This document shows positions 45,637 through 57,382 of a stretch of DNA of 64,000 nucleotides, piece by piece. Every line of letters starts with the position of its first letter. The first letter of the stretch is position 1. The stretch comes from Labia minor (Eukaryota; Arthropoda; Insecta; Dermaptera; Spongiphoridae), in assembly GCA_963082975.1 (NCBI GenBank), contig OY720350.1, positions 20,430,910 through 20,494,909 of the forward strand, given 5' to 3'. The notes under the pieces were generated by a model. It worked only from the letters and a program-made list of their open reading frames with translations. It made no database searches and was not told the DNA's origin. The translations under genes were made by a program, and so were the position numbers.

Positions 45637-45917
45637 TGTCGGCCAGTCCCACGACTGCCAATTTTGCTTTTTTAATTCCGAAAAGCTGCAAAGCACGTTT
45701 TTTTGTCTTTAGTTTGTTTTATAACCACTTGGGGCGCTAAACAGTTTTTCAAAAAAACACTATAGAAAAAAAATATATGTACCTATATATTATATATTTA
45801 TGTATTATTGAGGAGCACAAGTTCATTAATTTTAATCAGATTGATGCAAATGTGTAACATTTAATAATTGTAATAAATAATTAAAGAATTGTGTATCAAT
45901 ATTTTTTAAAGGGTAGA

Positions 45918-46021
45918 GCGAGAGCTCGGTGTCCCAGGTATTAATATTACCAGCCAAATCCAATAATAATGAATCATTTTTTTTAACTTAAGTACCGAGC
46001 CGAGGCTCGGGGTCCCGGTAC
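45918..46021. repeat. Pair of short repeats with a GC-rich hairpin
   Basis: GAGAGCTCGGTGTCCCAGGTA (first copy, 20-base core) recurs as GAGGCTCGGGGTCCCGGTAC. Around the second copy AGTACCG pairs with CGGTACT and GAGCC with GGCTC. Function unknown. Confidence 0.4.
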
Positions 46022-48067
46022 TGAATGATAAAGGTATTATTTTTCTATTATTAAAAAGAAAAGACAATCTTTAAGAAATCTCTTGATATCTTCATATCTA
46101 AACAATAACGAAGCAATATTTTTGACATGGATGATTCATTTATGTCATCATAACAAAGTGGATGACCAAGGTTGGGTGCGGTTTCGAGACCGAAATAAGT
46201 AAATAATTTAAAAACAATGATTGTAGGAGATGGAATCGATAATTTACGGACATACCCTTAACATCTCGATTCCCCTTTTCAATTCGAAATAATTGATCAT
46301 AGAAAATGATTATAATATTGAATACCTAACCTAAAAGGGTTATGAGTTAGTAGAATAAAATAAATTTATTTGAATTATTTTAGAGAAAGTAAACTACAAA
46401 CTAACTAAGTAACTAATATTAATTAAGATTATTCTGTATTATTTTATTTTAATTTTCTAATCAATTAAATTTATATTATTAATTAATTATTTTAGTTAAT
46501 AATTAATAAGAATGCTTAGAAAGAATGTCGTGGTGCTTTATGTCTAAAACTTTAGTTTTTGAGCCTCCAACTCGTCGACATTCAAAAATACCTCCCAAGA
46601 CAATATTCATGTCAATATTTCGATAGGTATATATAATACTAGTTGGTTTGTCGACAAGTATCATGACTTTTATAAAATAATAAGATTGTTAAATTTATAT
46701 TTTTTTTAATTTTATATGTAGAAAGATAATGATTTTGTGATTCTCCTAGTTTAAAAAGTTTTTTTTTTCAAAAATCCGTTCTCTGAGAAATATTTTAAAT
46801 TTATTTTAATCATACAGATATATAGATCTCTCAACCCTACCCAGTCCAATCATCCTCAAGCAGGGTCATTGGTGAATGGATGGATGGATATATATATATA
46901 TAAGAGAACCTCGCAGCCAAGAAGACATCAGTCGCACACTCCGATTCGCCTGCACAATCCGCGAGCTGCCTATTCTAAATTTCCCACATAAATATATACA
47001 ATTAATCTATAATAATAATACAACACATATAATAAAATGATAAATAATTAAAAAATCGAAGTGAAGAAATTAAAGAAACTACAAAGATTTTCATTAAACC
47101 AAATTAATATTAATTGAACAATTATTAAGCTTATTTGTATATTATTGGTATAACTCTTTAAATTTAGCAACCTACTTTTATATATTATTTTTATTATAAT
47201 ATTTAATTAATACAAATAATATTATATTATTCTAATGGTCTAACTTGGTGGTTCAGAATAATATATTAAAAATAAGAATGATTCAAATATTTCTAAAAAG
47301 ATATAAAAAAAACTGAAAAGAAAATCAAATAAACGGCTTCTAGAAATTTTCCTTAAACAAAAACAAATAATACAAATTAGAAAAGGATCTCTAGGACGTT
47401 TGAAATATAGGTTAGATTCGCAAAAATTCCGATGATGAAGTTTTTTCCCTGAACGATCATGAAAATGAAAATAAACATACGTCAGATGTGGGGAGAGAGG
47501 ATTAATTATCAACACGAGTGTGTCCTTTAAAAAAAATAATAAAAAAAAACATAAACCCTGGAGCTATGGTTGATAAAGGAAAAGAAAAAGTAAAAGAGGA
47601 AAATCTTTGGGTCTTTTTGATGTTCTAATGAGTGCTTCAAATAAACATTTGAGTCATTGGCATCGCTGGACGAATGCTCGGCAACATTCTTGCTAAAGGC
47701 CTTTTACGTCAACAAATTCCGTTCGAGGAACTAGGGTCAATTCACGCGAGGGATGGAATGTCCTGATTGATCCTCGCTTATTATTATGACTGATTGATTT
47801 GAAATACGTCAAATTTTCATCATTGAATTGCCGATTGAAAACACTTGGAAATGATAGAGAATGAAAACGATTGAGGAATGAATTATTTCTAAGTTTAATA
47901 AAACAGTCAACACTCTTCATGACTGTAATATATAATACAAATATTAAATCAAATCTATCTTTAGTAAGATTAAATCATTAATATCGGATAAATAGAGAGG
48001 CTGCTTGAAACTTTTTTATATATATATATATATAAAATGTATTAAAATATTATTTTTTAGACATTTA
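46022..48067. other. Intergenic with unique islands at about 46110-46270, 46830-46990 and 47560-47920
   Basis: No gene supported. The 46830-46990 patch (CATCCTCAAGCAGGGTCATT, then CGCAGCCAAGAAGACATC) looks like a retroelement remnant but I cannot name it. The 47560-47920 island carries an AP-1 site and a CACGCGAG stretch. Confidence 0.4.
47650..47656. promoter_or_regulatory. AP-1 site TGAGTCA
   Basis: Exact heptamer followed by T, inside the 47560-47920 unique island. Confidence 0.35.
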
Positions 48068-48075
48068 GGTTTATA

Positions 48076-48771
48076 CAGTGGCGTACCTAGAACTTTTGCC
48101 GCCCGGGGCGATCTCGAGTTTGCCGCCCTTTTTATTATAAGTCAATCAAATAGTGGTTTTTATAAATTAATACACATAAATAAATTATTAAGTTATTTAA
48201 TCAATATTAATTAATACACAGAGAGTAAATTTTTTTATACATATTTGTATGCACTCGTAAACATATTTATATAATATTTACTCTTCTAGCTTTCATACTA
48301 GAAAAATCGTGTATAATGCTCTCAAAATTTATATTATTTGTAATTTCTTGTTCTATTGACAATATTGCAAGATTTTGTAGTCTTAATCGACTTATTTTAG
48401 AACGAAGATAATTATGCAGAACAAAATCTTAAAGATGCGTTTACGAATTCAACGAATTTTAATGAATACAATAAAATAAAATTATTATCCTGTTCTTGGA
48501 ATTAGAATTCAAAATTTACACTAAAATGCATTTATATACACCGAGGAATAATATTCGAAATCATATAGTTGATCATAATTTATATAAATCAAATAGTAAA
48601 CTTATAATAATCATAATAATAATTTATTATTCAAGAAAGAAAAAAAATAAATATGAAATGAATAAGTTGCTTTTTACAACTATAACTAAATATAAAAAAT
48701 GCCGCCCCAAGATAAGTGCCGCCCGGTGCGGACCGCACCCACCGCCCCCCCCCCCCTTAGGTATGCCACTG
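48076..48771 (+). mobile_element. Non-autonomous hAT element, CAGTGGCGTACCTAG type
   Basis: 696 bases. Ends CAGTGGCGTACCTAG and CTTAGGTATGCCACTG, with an 8-bp duplication GGTTTATA / GGTTTACA (48068-48075 and 48772-48779). Subterminal GCCGCCCGGGGCG on the left and GCCGCCCGGTGCGG on the right. The interior is A/T-rich without a transposase frame; only one copy here. Confidence 0.93.
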
Positions 48772-48872
48772 GGTTTACATTATATAAAGTTTCTATAATT
48801 TGTTTTTCTTCTAAATAATGACTTATACAAGTAAATAAGACTCTAATATAGTTGATTAATAAATAAAATAAA

Positions 48873-49140
48873 CTGACTTTTTACGTACTACACAAGGACA
48901 TATCAAGTCGGTTATATCAATTAGGTGACTTATGATCAGTAGAACGGTCAACCTTTGATTGATTTTCTTGATCAGTGGTGCTGCTTTTTATCAAATAGCT
49001 TCCCAATGTTGATCCGGGAGGCTGGGTTGACTCCGACCCATAGACTCCAGCTAAAGAAATTTCCTTGCCAAGCCCGGCACTTAAACCCGGGACCACGAAA
49101 ATGTGAGCCAGCTACGCTATCTCCCACCCTGCGGCGCCTT
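48873..49140 (-). mobile_element. tRNA-derived SINE, full-length-like copy
   Basis: On the minus strand: GGTGGGAGATAGCGTAGCTG contains a perfect box A consensus (TAGCGTAGCTG, complement of 49109-49119). Degenerate box B GGTTTAAGTGC is the complement of 49077-49087. The body holds CTATGGGTCGGAGTCAACCC and TTGATAAAAAGCAGCACC, and the 3' end CTACTGATCATAAGTC..GTCCTTGTGTAGTACG. Related to 10806-10990 and 61653-61720. Different from the SINE at 27763. Confidence 0.75.
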
Positions 49141-51184
49141 CCAAAACCAAAAATAAACAAACAAAATCATTATTCACCCAATGGCTAATAAATAACAAAA
49201 TTAAAAAAATAACATGTTTTATTCATACACTTTAAATTAGATTCAAAATCAAACTTTAGCCAAATATCAATTAATAAAATTTATTACGTTTTAATTTTTT
49301 TTTTTTCATATATTGGACCAAAGAATTTAAAACTATCTTGACCTTTTACACATTTATTTAGTAATATATCATATTAAATGTTATATATCATATTATGATT
49401 TTGTGAAGTTTGAATTCACAGTTAAATAATTTAACTGATCACTCCATTAAGTAATTTTGCTTGATATTTTATTTAATACAATTATTAAATAAGTTATTCA
49501 AAAATTGAGACAGTTATAAATCAAATTCTTCATTTCGAAATTGATAAGAGTTTAAAATTAATAATAATAATATTTGGTGAGAGAGTCGCAGTATAAAAAT
49601 GGCATCACCCAGCGAATATTTTTTTTTTGTCTTTTTTTTTAAATTTGAAGAGAAATAGCAAAATTTAATTTTTCTAACTTATTAATAGCTCATATTAAAA
49701 TATCTTATTTAAAAATAACTTTTGCATACTTAAAGTTATATCTATAACTTCTTTAACTTTTAGTTGATGTTAAGATTAGATTATATAAATCTACAGTCTC
49801 AAGAGAACTAACATTTGTTGCGTTATTGTGGCGTATAAGTAAAAGTACTAATGAAAGAAAAGAGTACAGTTTATAAATTATTATATTAAATAAGATGTTT
49901 TTTTTCAAAGTTAAATGTTTAATAAGTTAAATTCATTGATTGAAAACAATTAAAATAATTTTGTTGAAAAATTAGACATGCCGTATTCATTTAATTTTAT
50001 CTTCAAAATACTCTTAATAAATCAATCAATATAATAATTTTTAAAACCATTATCAAGCGGTTTTGGAAGATAACTTATGTTTTGTTATTCCAGTTTGTTA
50101 TCTGGTGTCGAGGGCTAAAATTAGGTTTCTTTTATTTATTTATTTATTCTAATCTAGTATGAGTTAGCCCCTTTACAACCACTCTAATAGTATTTATAAA
50201 TGTGGATAAGATCATCGATACAGGGCATTAAGCAGTGTTGGGAGACAACTTTGTTTGTTAGTCCGGTTTGTTTGTCTGATGTCGATGACTGATTTATCTT
50301 AAATTTATTTATATATTATAGTAAGGGGACTCTAAAAGTTTTATTTTTTATTTATAGTAATTTATTATTTTTTGTTTATTATTTATTTAATTTATTTAAT
50401 TTATTTATCTTTTTTTTTAAAAAAAAATCATGTTTATAAAGATAAACTTACATGCTAATAATAATGCAATAGTTTTTGATTATTTCATCCTTATCCTATT
50501 CATAAGAATAATAATTATTTATTTCAATTAATTAGATTTATTATAATACTTTTTTTCATATTGGCTTATTCTATTAAAATTATTTCTTCTTTCTCTATTA
50601 CTTGAAAATATATGCCTAATTTATATTTCATTGAAAATATAAATTTAAAGAAATGATTGGATTACGATCTCGAGATTTTATTTTTTATTTTTTTATTTTT
50701 TTTTTTTATTTATAAATATTAATTAAACTAATATTTGGAAAAATATAAATTAAGAATCTAAAGAATATTTTGGAATATCAATATTTATTAATCTCTTAAC
50801 TTTTTTAAGTACTTTAAACTGTGTTATTTCATAGTCCAGTTGAACAAACATTCTAATACGTTTAAAGATATAATTTCCTGTTGATTTGGACAAATAATTA
50901 CTAATCATTTCATTGCTTATACACTGACAACTGAATAATCTTAAATTTAAATGAGAAATCCTAACAACATATCCTTCTTTGAAATCAATTAACAAAATTA
51001 AAATGATTTCCGGTAATTTTAAATAAAAAAATGTTCTAAATAAATATAAATTATTTTCTTCCTGTATTCATGTTTTTTTCGATTTTTTTTTTTTTGGTTT
51101 ATTATCTTGTTATCTATATTCTTTTTATTTTTCTTAATATCTGTTCTTAATACTTTCCTATAATTATAAATAGTTATATATAGG
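49141..51184. other. AT-rich intergenic; duplicated 60-base unit inside
   Basis: No gene. A unit of about 60 bases occurs at about 50050-50115 and again at 50227-50290. A tract GAGAGTCGCAGTATAAAAAT at 49580 is slightly GC-richer. Otherwise A/T runs. Confidence 0.5.
50046..50290. repeat. Local duplication with a paired stem
   Basis: Copy 1 has AGATAAC (50068) pairing with GTTATCT (50097). Copy 2 has AGACAA (50243) pairing with TTGTCT (50272). The A-to-G type changes keep the stem paired. Confidence 0.45.
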
Positions 51185-51477
51185 TAAGGTGACCAAACGC
51201 ACCGTTTTTCCGGGATTGTCCCGTTTTTAGGTGCTCTTTCCCGGAGTCCCGAAAAAAGTCTTCGGGACAGCCTATTGTCCCATTTTTTAAATATTTAGGA
51301 CATTTCGTACTTTTTTCAAAATTTTTTCAATTTGCTTCTAAATAAAAGGTAAGATAAAACATTTTCTGGACTAAGCTTTTGAACATTTCCGAATTTTTTA
51401 CTAAATTTTTCTCAAGTTGGTTCTAAAAAAAAAGGTAAAATGTTCCGATTTGGTGTTTTCAAAATATGGTCACCCTA
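51185..51477 (+). mobile_element. Non-autonomous hAT-like element, TAGGGTGACCA type
   Basis: Ends TAAGGTGACCA and TGGTCACCCTA, with CCGGGATTGTCCCG and TTCGGGACAG in the left part. The flanks TATATAGG / TATATATA match at 6 of 8 in TA-rich sequence. The right half shares the ACATTTCCGA..GGTTCTAAAAAAAAAGG block with the CAGTGATTCTCAACC family, although the ends differ. Confidence 0.75.
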
Positions 51478-51716
51478 TATATATAGAATTTATATAATAA
51501 TAAATGTTATTATAATCGATCTAAATAATTATTCAAAATACAGATTTTAAAAGATGTACACTTTTTAAAAACAAACATTTTGAAAATTAGTATGTGTTTA
51601 TGTGTGTGTGTGTTGTAGTTAATAATATTATTCTCTTTTGAGTTAAAGATTCCATCACAGAAGACACACACGAAGAAGAAAGGGAGATAAGATTAATATC
51701 TATAAATGAGCAGTAA

Positions 51717-51770
51717 GGCGGCGATTCTCAATCTATGAGGTGCGCCACACTAGAATGGTGCGAGGCTAAA
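51717..51770 (+). mobile_element. Solo end of a hAT element
   Basis: GGCGATTCTCAATCTATGAG and GGTGCGCCACACTAG resemble the left terminus of CAGTGATTCTCAACC-type hATs. No matching right end was found downstream. Confidence 0.4.
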
Positions 51771-52089
51771 ATATCCAAGAGAAAATATTATTTTAAAAAA
51801 TTGATTAACAGACTGAAAGAAAAGCACCTATACGCAAAATAAAAACTCTTGTTTTGGCAGCTAATTAAAAATAATTTAAAAACATTGAATTGCAAAACAC
51901 TGTAGTATGAGAAATGACTTATGTGATTGAATTTTTTTAATAGGTTTATACGATTTTCGCATTTTTTTTATAATTAGTTTCAGTTAAACATTCAAAGCTT
52001 CAAATATAAACTTCAATATGAAGATCTAAACAAATAAACGAAATCATTGGGAGAATAATAATTTTAATTTGAGGTGATATTTTTTTTTT

Positions 52090-52627
52090 GTAATTCTTTA
52101 TAAAACAGGGAGCTTCGGGGATATGGATGAAACTTTGGTAGTGGTTTCCATTTTTAATTCCAAAGAAAATTTCCTTATTAAAAACTTATCGGTCTCTTCT
52201 AGTTTACAAGATAAAATTTGCGTATAACAATTTGCGTATAAATCCATTGATATACTATTTAGCTACTATGTTTCATTCATTTGGCCAGTAGAGGGTTCCA
52301 CTAATTTTCGGGTGGTTGGGGATGGTTCAGTTCGGTTTGGATATATGAAAATTAAAAAAATTAATTAATTAAATAATTTTTCTATATCCAAAACGAACCG
52401 TGAATAAGTGAATAATTAGTGAATTAGATAATAAAACATTACTTAATAGCTCCATATTTCGAAATCCATACCAGCTAATTTGTCAAACTTAAAAATTTTT
52501 TATCTTCTAAACTAGAAGAGACTGAGAAATATTGCAAAAGGAAAGTTTCTTTTGAATTAAAAACGGATTCCACTAGCAAAATTTCATCTAAATCCCTGAA
52601 GCTTCCTGTTTTAAAAACAATTACCTT
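52090..52627. mobile_element. Long-inverted-repeat element D, copy 1
   Basis: Two arms of about 130 bases in opposite orientation. The left runs from AAAACAGGGAGCTTCGGGG through GGATGAAACTTTGGTAG to CTCTTCTAGTTTAC. The right runs from CTAAACTAGAAGAGAC to CCCTGAAGCTTCCTGTTTT and CAATTACC. The centre (CCAGTAGAGGGTTCCAC) is shared with 56849-57382. Non-coding; a MITE or foldback type. Confidence 0.7.
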
Positions 52628-53621
52628 TTTTTTAGCAATTTGAATTCTGTAACATTTAACATCTCAAAGTAAATTAAAATTTGAATATTGCCAAGAAAAT
52701 TTCAATCTATTTATCACTTTTATTTATATTCCATTTCATTATTATTTTTTTCTAAAATAAATTAATTATTCAATTTTTCAGAACATTTAGTTAAATTACA
52801 ATTAAAATGGTCTTAAACAAATAACTATTAAAAAATAAATAAATAAATTATCACCTTATTAATGCATTATGTATGTTTTATGTATTATTTAAAAAAAAAT
52901 CAAACTAATAATTCTAAATTTTAAAATCAATCAGCCGAGAATACATATAAATAAAAGATAAAATAATCTGTGAATAAATACATTTCAAATCATATACACG
53001 TATGTATTATTTATATATGGATATAATGGAGTATTTATAAGAAATTAATAAACATTATTAAACGTTTGGTCAATATTCATGAACTACATGTAGATATTCT
53101 TTTGAGGAGTCACTCTTTCGTCCTGGAAATGAATTCATTGTTTATTCATGAATGAATGGTTTAAGTATATAAGTCATTGGACTTTCATTTTCAAATGACG
53201 TCACCTATAAACTTAAGATATAAGTGATATTAAATAATTATTTATTAGGATGATAACATATTTACTTAAGTAATATAGGATAAATAATAAATGAAGGAAT
53301 GGAAGCATTTAATATCCAAAATGGCGATACAAACAAAATTCAAATGAAAGCATTTCATCATGTATTTTGAAAATTAATTTGCTTGTTAAATTTTACTTCT
53401 ATTCAAAAGTTCAAATTTGAAACATTTCAACATAAATACTTACACTTTTAGTAATATATTTAAAATATTTAAATTAATTTCATATAAAGTATATCTAGTT
53501 TATCTGAATTACGATTATCTCTCGATTTATTCATGTTCATTATTATATTATTATTATATTATCCTCTCTTACATTCATATAATATAATCAGTAATATAAT
53601 AGTTAAACACTAAGATAAATT
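52628..53621. other. AT-rich intergenic with an island at about 53090-53220
   Basis: No gene. The island holds a CRE octamer at 53196 and TTTCGTCCTGGAAATGAATT. The rest is A/T-rich. Confidence 0.45.
53196..53203. promoter_or_regulatory. CRE/ATF octamer TGACGTCA (non-repeat)
   Basis: Exact palindromic octamer in unique sequence at the edge of the 53090-53220 island, not part of a family B element. Confidence 0.4.
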
Positions 53622-53893
53622 CAGTGGTTTATTGGGAGGGGAACGCGGGGGAACGACGTTCCCTTACCTTTATTTAGAACCGGAACGCGTTCCAATACTT
53701 TTTCATGCACCGACAACTCCCACTTAAATCTATGTACTTTTAGAATTTCTTTTTTTGTGTTCGTAAATATTTTGTATAGTAAGAATAAGAAAAAATAAAA
53801 ACTTATATGGAAAAAAATAGTTTGCTGAAAATAGGACTTTTTTTTGCTCCCACAATGCGTTCCCTTACTTCTTATTTTACCAATAAATCACTG
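53622..53893 (+). mobile_element. Non-autonomous hAT element, CAGTGGTGTATTGG family, copy 2
   Basis: Ends CAGTGGTTTATTGG and CCAATAAATCACTG, flanked by GATAAATT / GATAAATA (7 of 8). The interior matches the reverse complement of 21874-22139 along its length (GGAACGACGTTCCC, GGAACGCGTTCC). Confidence 0.92.
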
Positions 53894-55078
53894 GATAAAT
53901 ATAATACTAAAAATATACTAATAAAATTTTATATTCTGAAGATAAGCAAATTTTAAATTATTTTCAAGATGGTGGGGGTTAGTTAGTTTTCCGAATTTAT
54001 AAAATATTTATTTAATATTTACAATTAAAATTTTCGTTTTTTTTTCGTACATTCAGTTTGAAATTAATGAAAACAAATTCTATTATAGACATTTCTATTC
54101 AATTATTTGGAAACTTTTCTAAGAAATTCTTTAGACTGAATTGTATAGTAAATGTATTTTCTTTTATTTAACGGTTGAATAAATAATAGAAGCTGAGCAA
54201 AAACCAGGTGACTCATGGAAGGGGATCTTTTGAGAGACATCCGTATAATTTAAAGGGGAAATTCATCTATTGTGTTCTTTGGGACTGGAAGATATCAAAA
54301 CAACCCCTGGCAAGAGATGAAAACAAAAATTTGAAAAATTTGGACTATTATATTGGAGGTGAAAACAAAAATTTGAAATTTTTGAAATGTTATATTGGAT
54401 GTTAAAATATAGGTATTAGTCTTAAAAAAAAAATTGATTAATAATTTATTCATTATCCAGTATCCAATATTTGAATAATTATTTAAAAAAAAATTACTTC
54501 AAATGCCCTAATTCTTTATTTAATTTTGTTTTATTTTAAATTTAAATTAAATTATATTTAAATTAAGTGGATAAAAAGCTAATCGTTAGCAATCATCGTA
54601 TGATAAATAAGTAAGAATTGTGAATTGATTTAAGGTGAAGAATTTGGAAATGTTTTAATTAACAAATTTAATAGGAATATAATCTTTGTTTTTTATTTAA
54701 AATTGAATATCAATTAAAATAGATCATCTTTTGTTTCTAATCTAATATAGATTATGCAAATTCATTGCATGAATGTTGAGAAATGTGGATGAATGTTGTA
54801 TTATTTATTAATTTATTTATAAGAATCATTGTTTGTCAAATAGAAAGATAAGTATTATTCACAATTAAATGTAAATTAAATTAAGTGTTCTATTAACAAA
54901 GAATTATGAAATGTTTTTTTTTCTTTAATATCTTAACACATTTAAAAATCTATATTTATAAATAAGTAATCAGAACCCTTTGACAATATAAATGAAAAAA
55001 TTGTAAAATACCATAACGTCCATTGGAATTTTTTTTTTACAATTTGTTACTTTGAAGATAGATTTAAAAATTAATAAG
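53894..55078. other. AT-rich intergenic with one AP-1 patch
   Basis: 54190-54320 is a GC-richer unique patch with TGACTCA at 54209-54215. It holds a small frame with two copies of GAAAACAAAAATTTGAA (54320 and 54360). Otherwise A/T-rich; no gene. Confidence 0.45.
54209..54215. promoter_or_regulatory. AP-1 site TGACTCA
   Basis: Exact heptamer followed by T, in a short unique patch. Confidence 0.3.
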
Positions 55079-55640
55079 TTGACCTGTGGCCAGGCGCAGA
55101 ACCGACCGACGGTTTGAAATAAATTAATTTCCAGCTACAGAAACAATTTCAAATAATTTAAATGTATCTATTAATCCAATAAAAAACAGATATGGATATA
55201 ACATAAATATTCTTAATTTTATTTTATTTATAATATATAAGGAGGCGCTAGCTGTGACGTCATGAGGGCTTGGTGACGTCATATAATTTTAAATTAAGAA
55301 AAAACTAATGAAGATGATTTTTCCCGAGGATAAAACCAATACAAAGTGGAGATTTGTAAAAAATCTCATGTGAAATTTGGTGTGAAAATAACCCTTCCCT
55401 TTCTATCGTCGATCGGTAATACTACTACTTCTGGTTTCCGGATCTACACCAAAAGTTGATCAATTCATCATACTGATGCATTAAGTAAATACAACAAATT
55501 TCATCAAAGTTGAGCCGTTCAAGCTGTACACATCTAACTTTTTTCTGTTTAGAAAATGCATGATTCGTGGAGATATGTAAAAATCTCCACATGTGAAATT
55601 TGGTGTGAAAACAATACCTCCCTTACTATCGTCGGTCGGT
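55079..55640 (-). mobile_element. Helentron-like family B, copy 5 (tandem tract deleted)
   Basis: Minus strand: TTTTTACCGACCGACG start, CATATCTCCACGAATCATGC, then a deletion that removes the GTCC tract (about 55535). Ends CCGTCGGTCGGT, hairpin CCTG-GCCA-CAGG, TCAACTTATT. Two TGACGTCA octamers start at 55255 and 55274. Confidence 0.8.
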
Positions 55641-56560
55641 AAAAATTTAAAATATTTTGGCACAATAAACTGTAAATGAAGAAATATTAATTTATTATAT
55701 ATAAGAAAAATTAAATATAATTTTATTGATAAAATAAAATTAAAAAATTAAAATCAATATTTTAAGTTTTTTAAATATTATATTTTTATATATTATAGTT
55801 TATTGTACGATATATTATATAAATTTTTACTATATAATCAACAATTCTGTAAGTATATTTAAAAAAAAAATTTATTGAAACATTTGAACAAGAATTGAAA
55901 ATTTCATTCCTTTAACATTTTAATACACAGACATAAAAAAAATGCATTATCTCAAATTTTTTTTTACAATTTCTTCAGTATATTTTGTATATTTGTAGAT
56001 ATAATGTAAGTAGGTAAATCAATGATTTAAACAGGAGATGAGTTATAATCTCTATTACTAATCCATCGTTTTTAAAATAATTATCTCTAATTATAGATAA
56101 ATTTCAATTGAAAATAAAATCCAAATATTTTGTCTGATTCTTTATGTATGTCTTCAAACTAATAATTATACCGAATGGTTTAGATAGTATATATCCTGAA
56201 AACAGCCAATAAAAAGGATAAGATTTTATATTCTGGATTCTTGGAATATCATCTATGCATATTCACACCAATATTCCTACATTTTTCTTAAATGATGTAA
56301 AAAAGCAAAAAAAAAATAAATAATTATATAATTTCATGATTTCTTTTATTAAAAAGAACTAAAATTTACCAAATCAATTTAAAAAGTCCTTGGGAATTAT
56401 GAGTCACATTTTTACAATTTATTGATTATTTACTAATAAATAATTCATTTTATTTTAAATTTACATATTTTATTTTAATTTTGATTTTTTTGAAAATAAA
56501 AATACAATTTGTCAACACATCTTAAAACAAAAAGGTAGCTGTTTTAAATAAATTATTTTT
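55641..56560. other. AT-rich intergenic, no gene
   Basis: A/T-rich. One AP-1 heptamer at 56400-56406 (TGAGTCA) in a poorly distinct context. Nothing else seen. Confidence 0.5.
56400..56406. promoter_or_regulatory. AP-1 site TGAGTCA
   Basis: Exact heptamer in AT-rich sequence without an obvious island; weak candidate. Confidence 0.2.
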
Positions 56561-56740
56561 TATAACGTTTTTCTTAACCTCATTTGGCGTCTGTCTCTCT
56601 GTCTGTTCGCTCTTTTATTTTATAATATTATAATTATAATTATAATAAATCAAGATATACAAAATGAAATAAAATATAAAACTTTTCAAAAGTCTTTCTC
56701 AATAAAAAGTCGATGAAAAATCGATTTCAATTTGTCAATC
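56561..56740 (+). repeat. Dispersed repeat E, copy 2, with inverted inner segment
   Basis: The first 55 bases match 30504-30558. Then, instead of continuing, the block TCGATGAAAAATCGATTTCA appears in inverted orientation. The inverted piece is bordered by TTATAATTATAATAAATCAA on one side and its complement on the other. Confidence 0.55.
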
Positions 56741-56848
56741 TTGATTTATTATAATTATAAACTTTTCTCTTAATACTGCCACTCAAGTTTAAGAGTTTAA
56801 AAATTAATAACAACTTCTAAGTATAATAATAAATTATGCCTATTGTTT

Positions 56849-57382
56849 ATATATTTATTATTTTTTTATTTCAATTTTTTACATTCAATTTTCTGGTAAT
56901 TGTTCACAAAATGGAAAGCTTCAAGGATTTGGACGAAACTTTGCCAAAGGATTACTTTTTTAATTCTAAAGAAACTTTACTTTTACAATATTTCTCGATC
57001 TCTTCTAGTTTACGAGATAAAAATTATTAAAATTTGCATATAAATCCATTGATATACTATTTAGCTATCATGTTTTATTCATTTAGCCAGAAGAGGGCTC
57101 CACTAATTTTCTTGGGGTGAGGGCGTTTAGTTCGATTTGGATATATGAAAATTAAAAAATTAACTGCTCATTCATAAATAGTTTATCTGTCAAAATTTAA
57201 TAATTTTTATCTCGTAAACTAGAATAGACCGATAAATATGCAATAAGGAAAGTTTTTTGGAATTAAAAACGGAATCCACTGGCAAAGTTTCATCCAAATC
57301 CCTGACACTTCCCGTTTTGTAAACAATTACCAGAAAATTGAATGTAAAAAATTGAAATAAGAAAATAATAAAAATATAAATA
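56849..57382. mobile_element. Long-inverted-repeat element D, copy 2
   Basis: The outer arms ATTTCAATTTTTTACATTCA and AATGTAAAAAATTGAAAT, with CTGGTAATTG / CAATTACCAG, extend to about 56849 and 57382. The arms total roughly 200 bases. The centre is shared with copy 1 (AATCCATTGATATACTATTT, then AGAGGG). The 64-codon frame inside is part of the palindrome. Confidence 0.75.

Noticed and set aside
48496-48798. 100-codon frame ending in a proline run
   Set aside because: Lies within a hAT element (48076-48771). The proline run is a C-tract near its right end.
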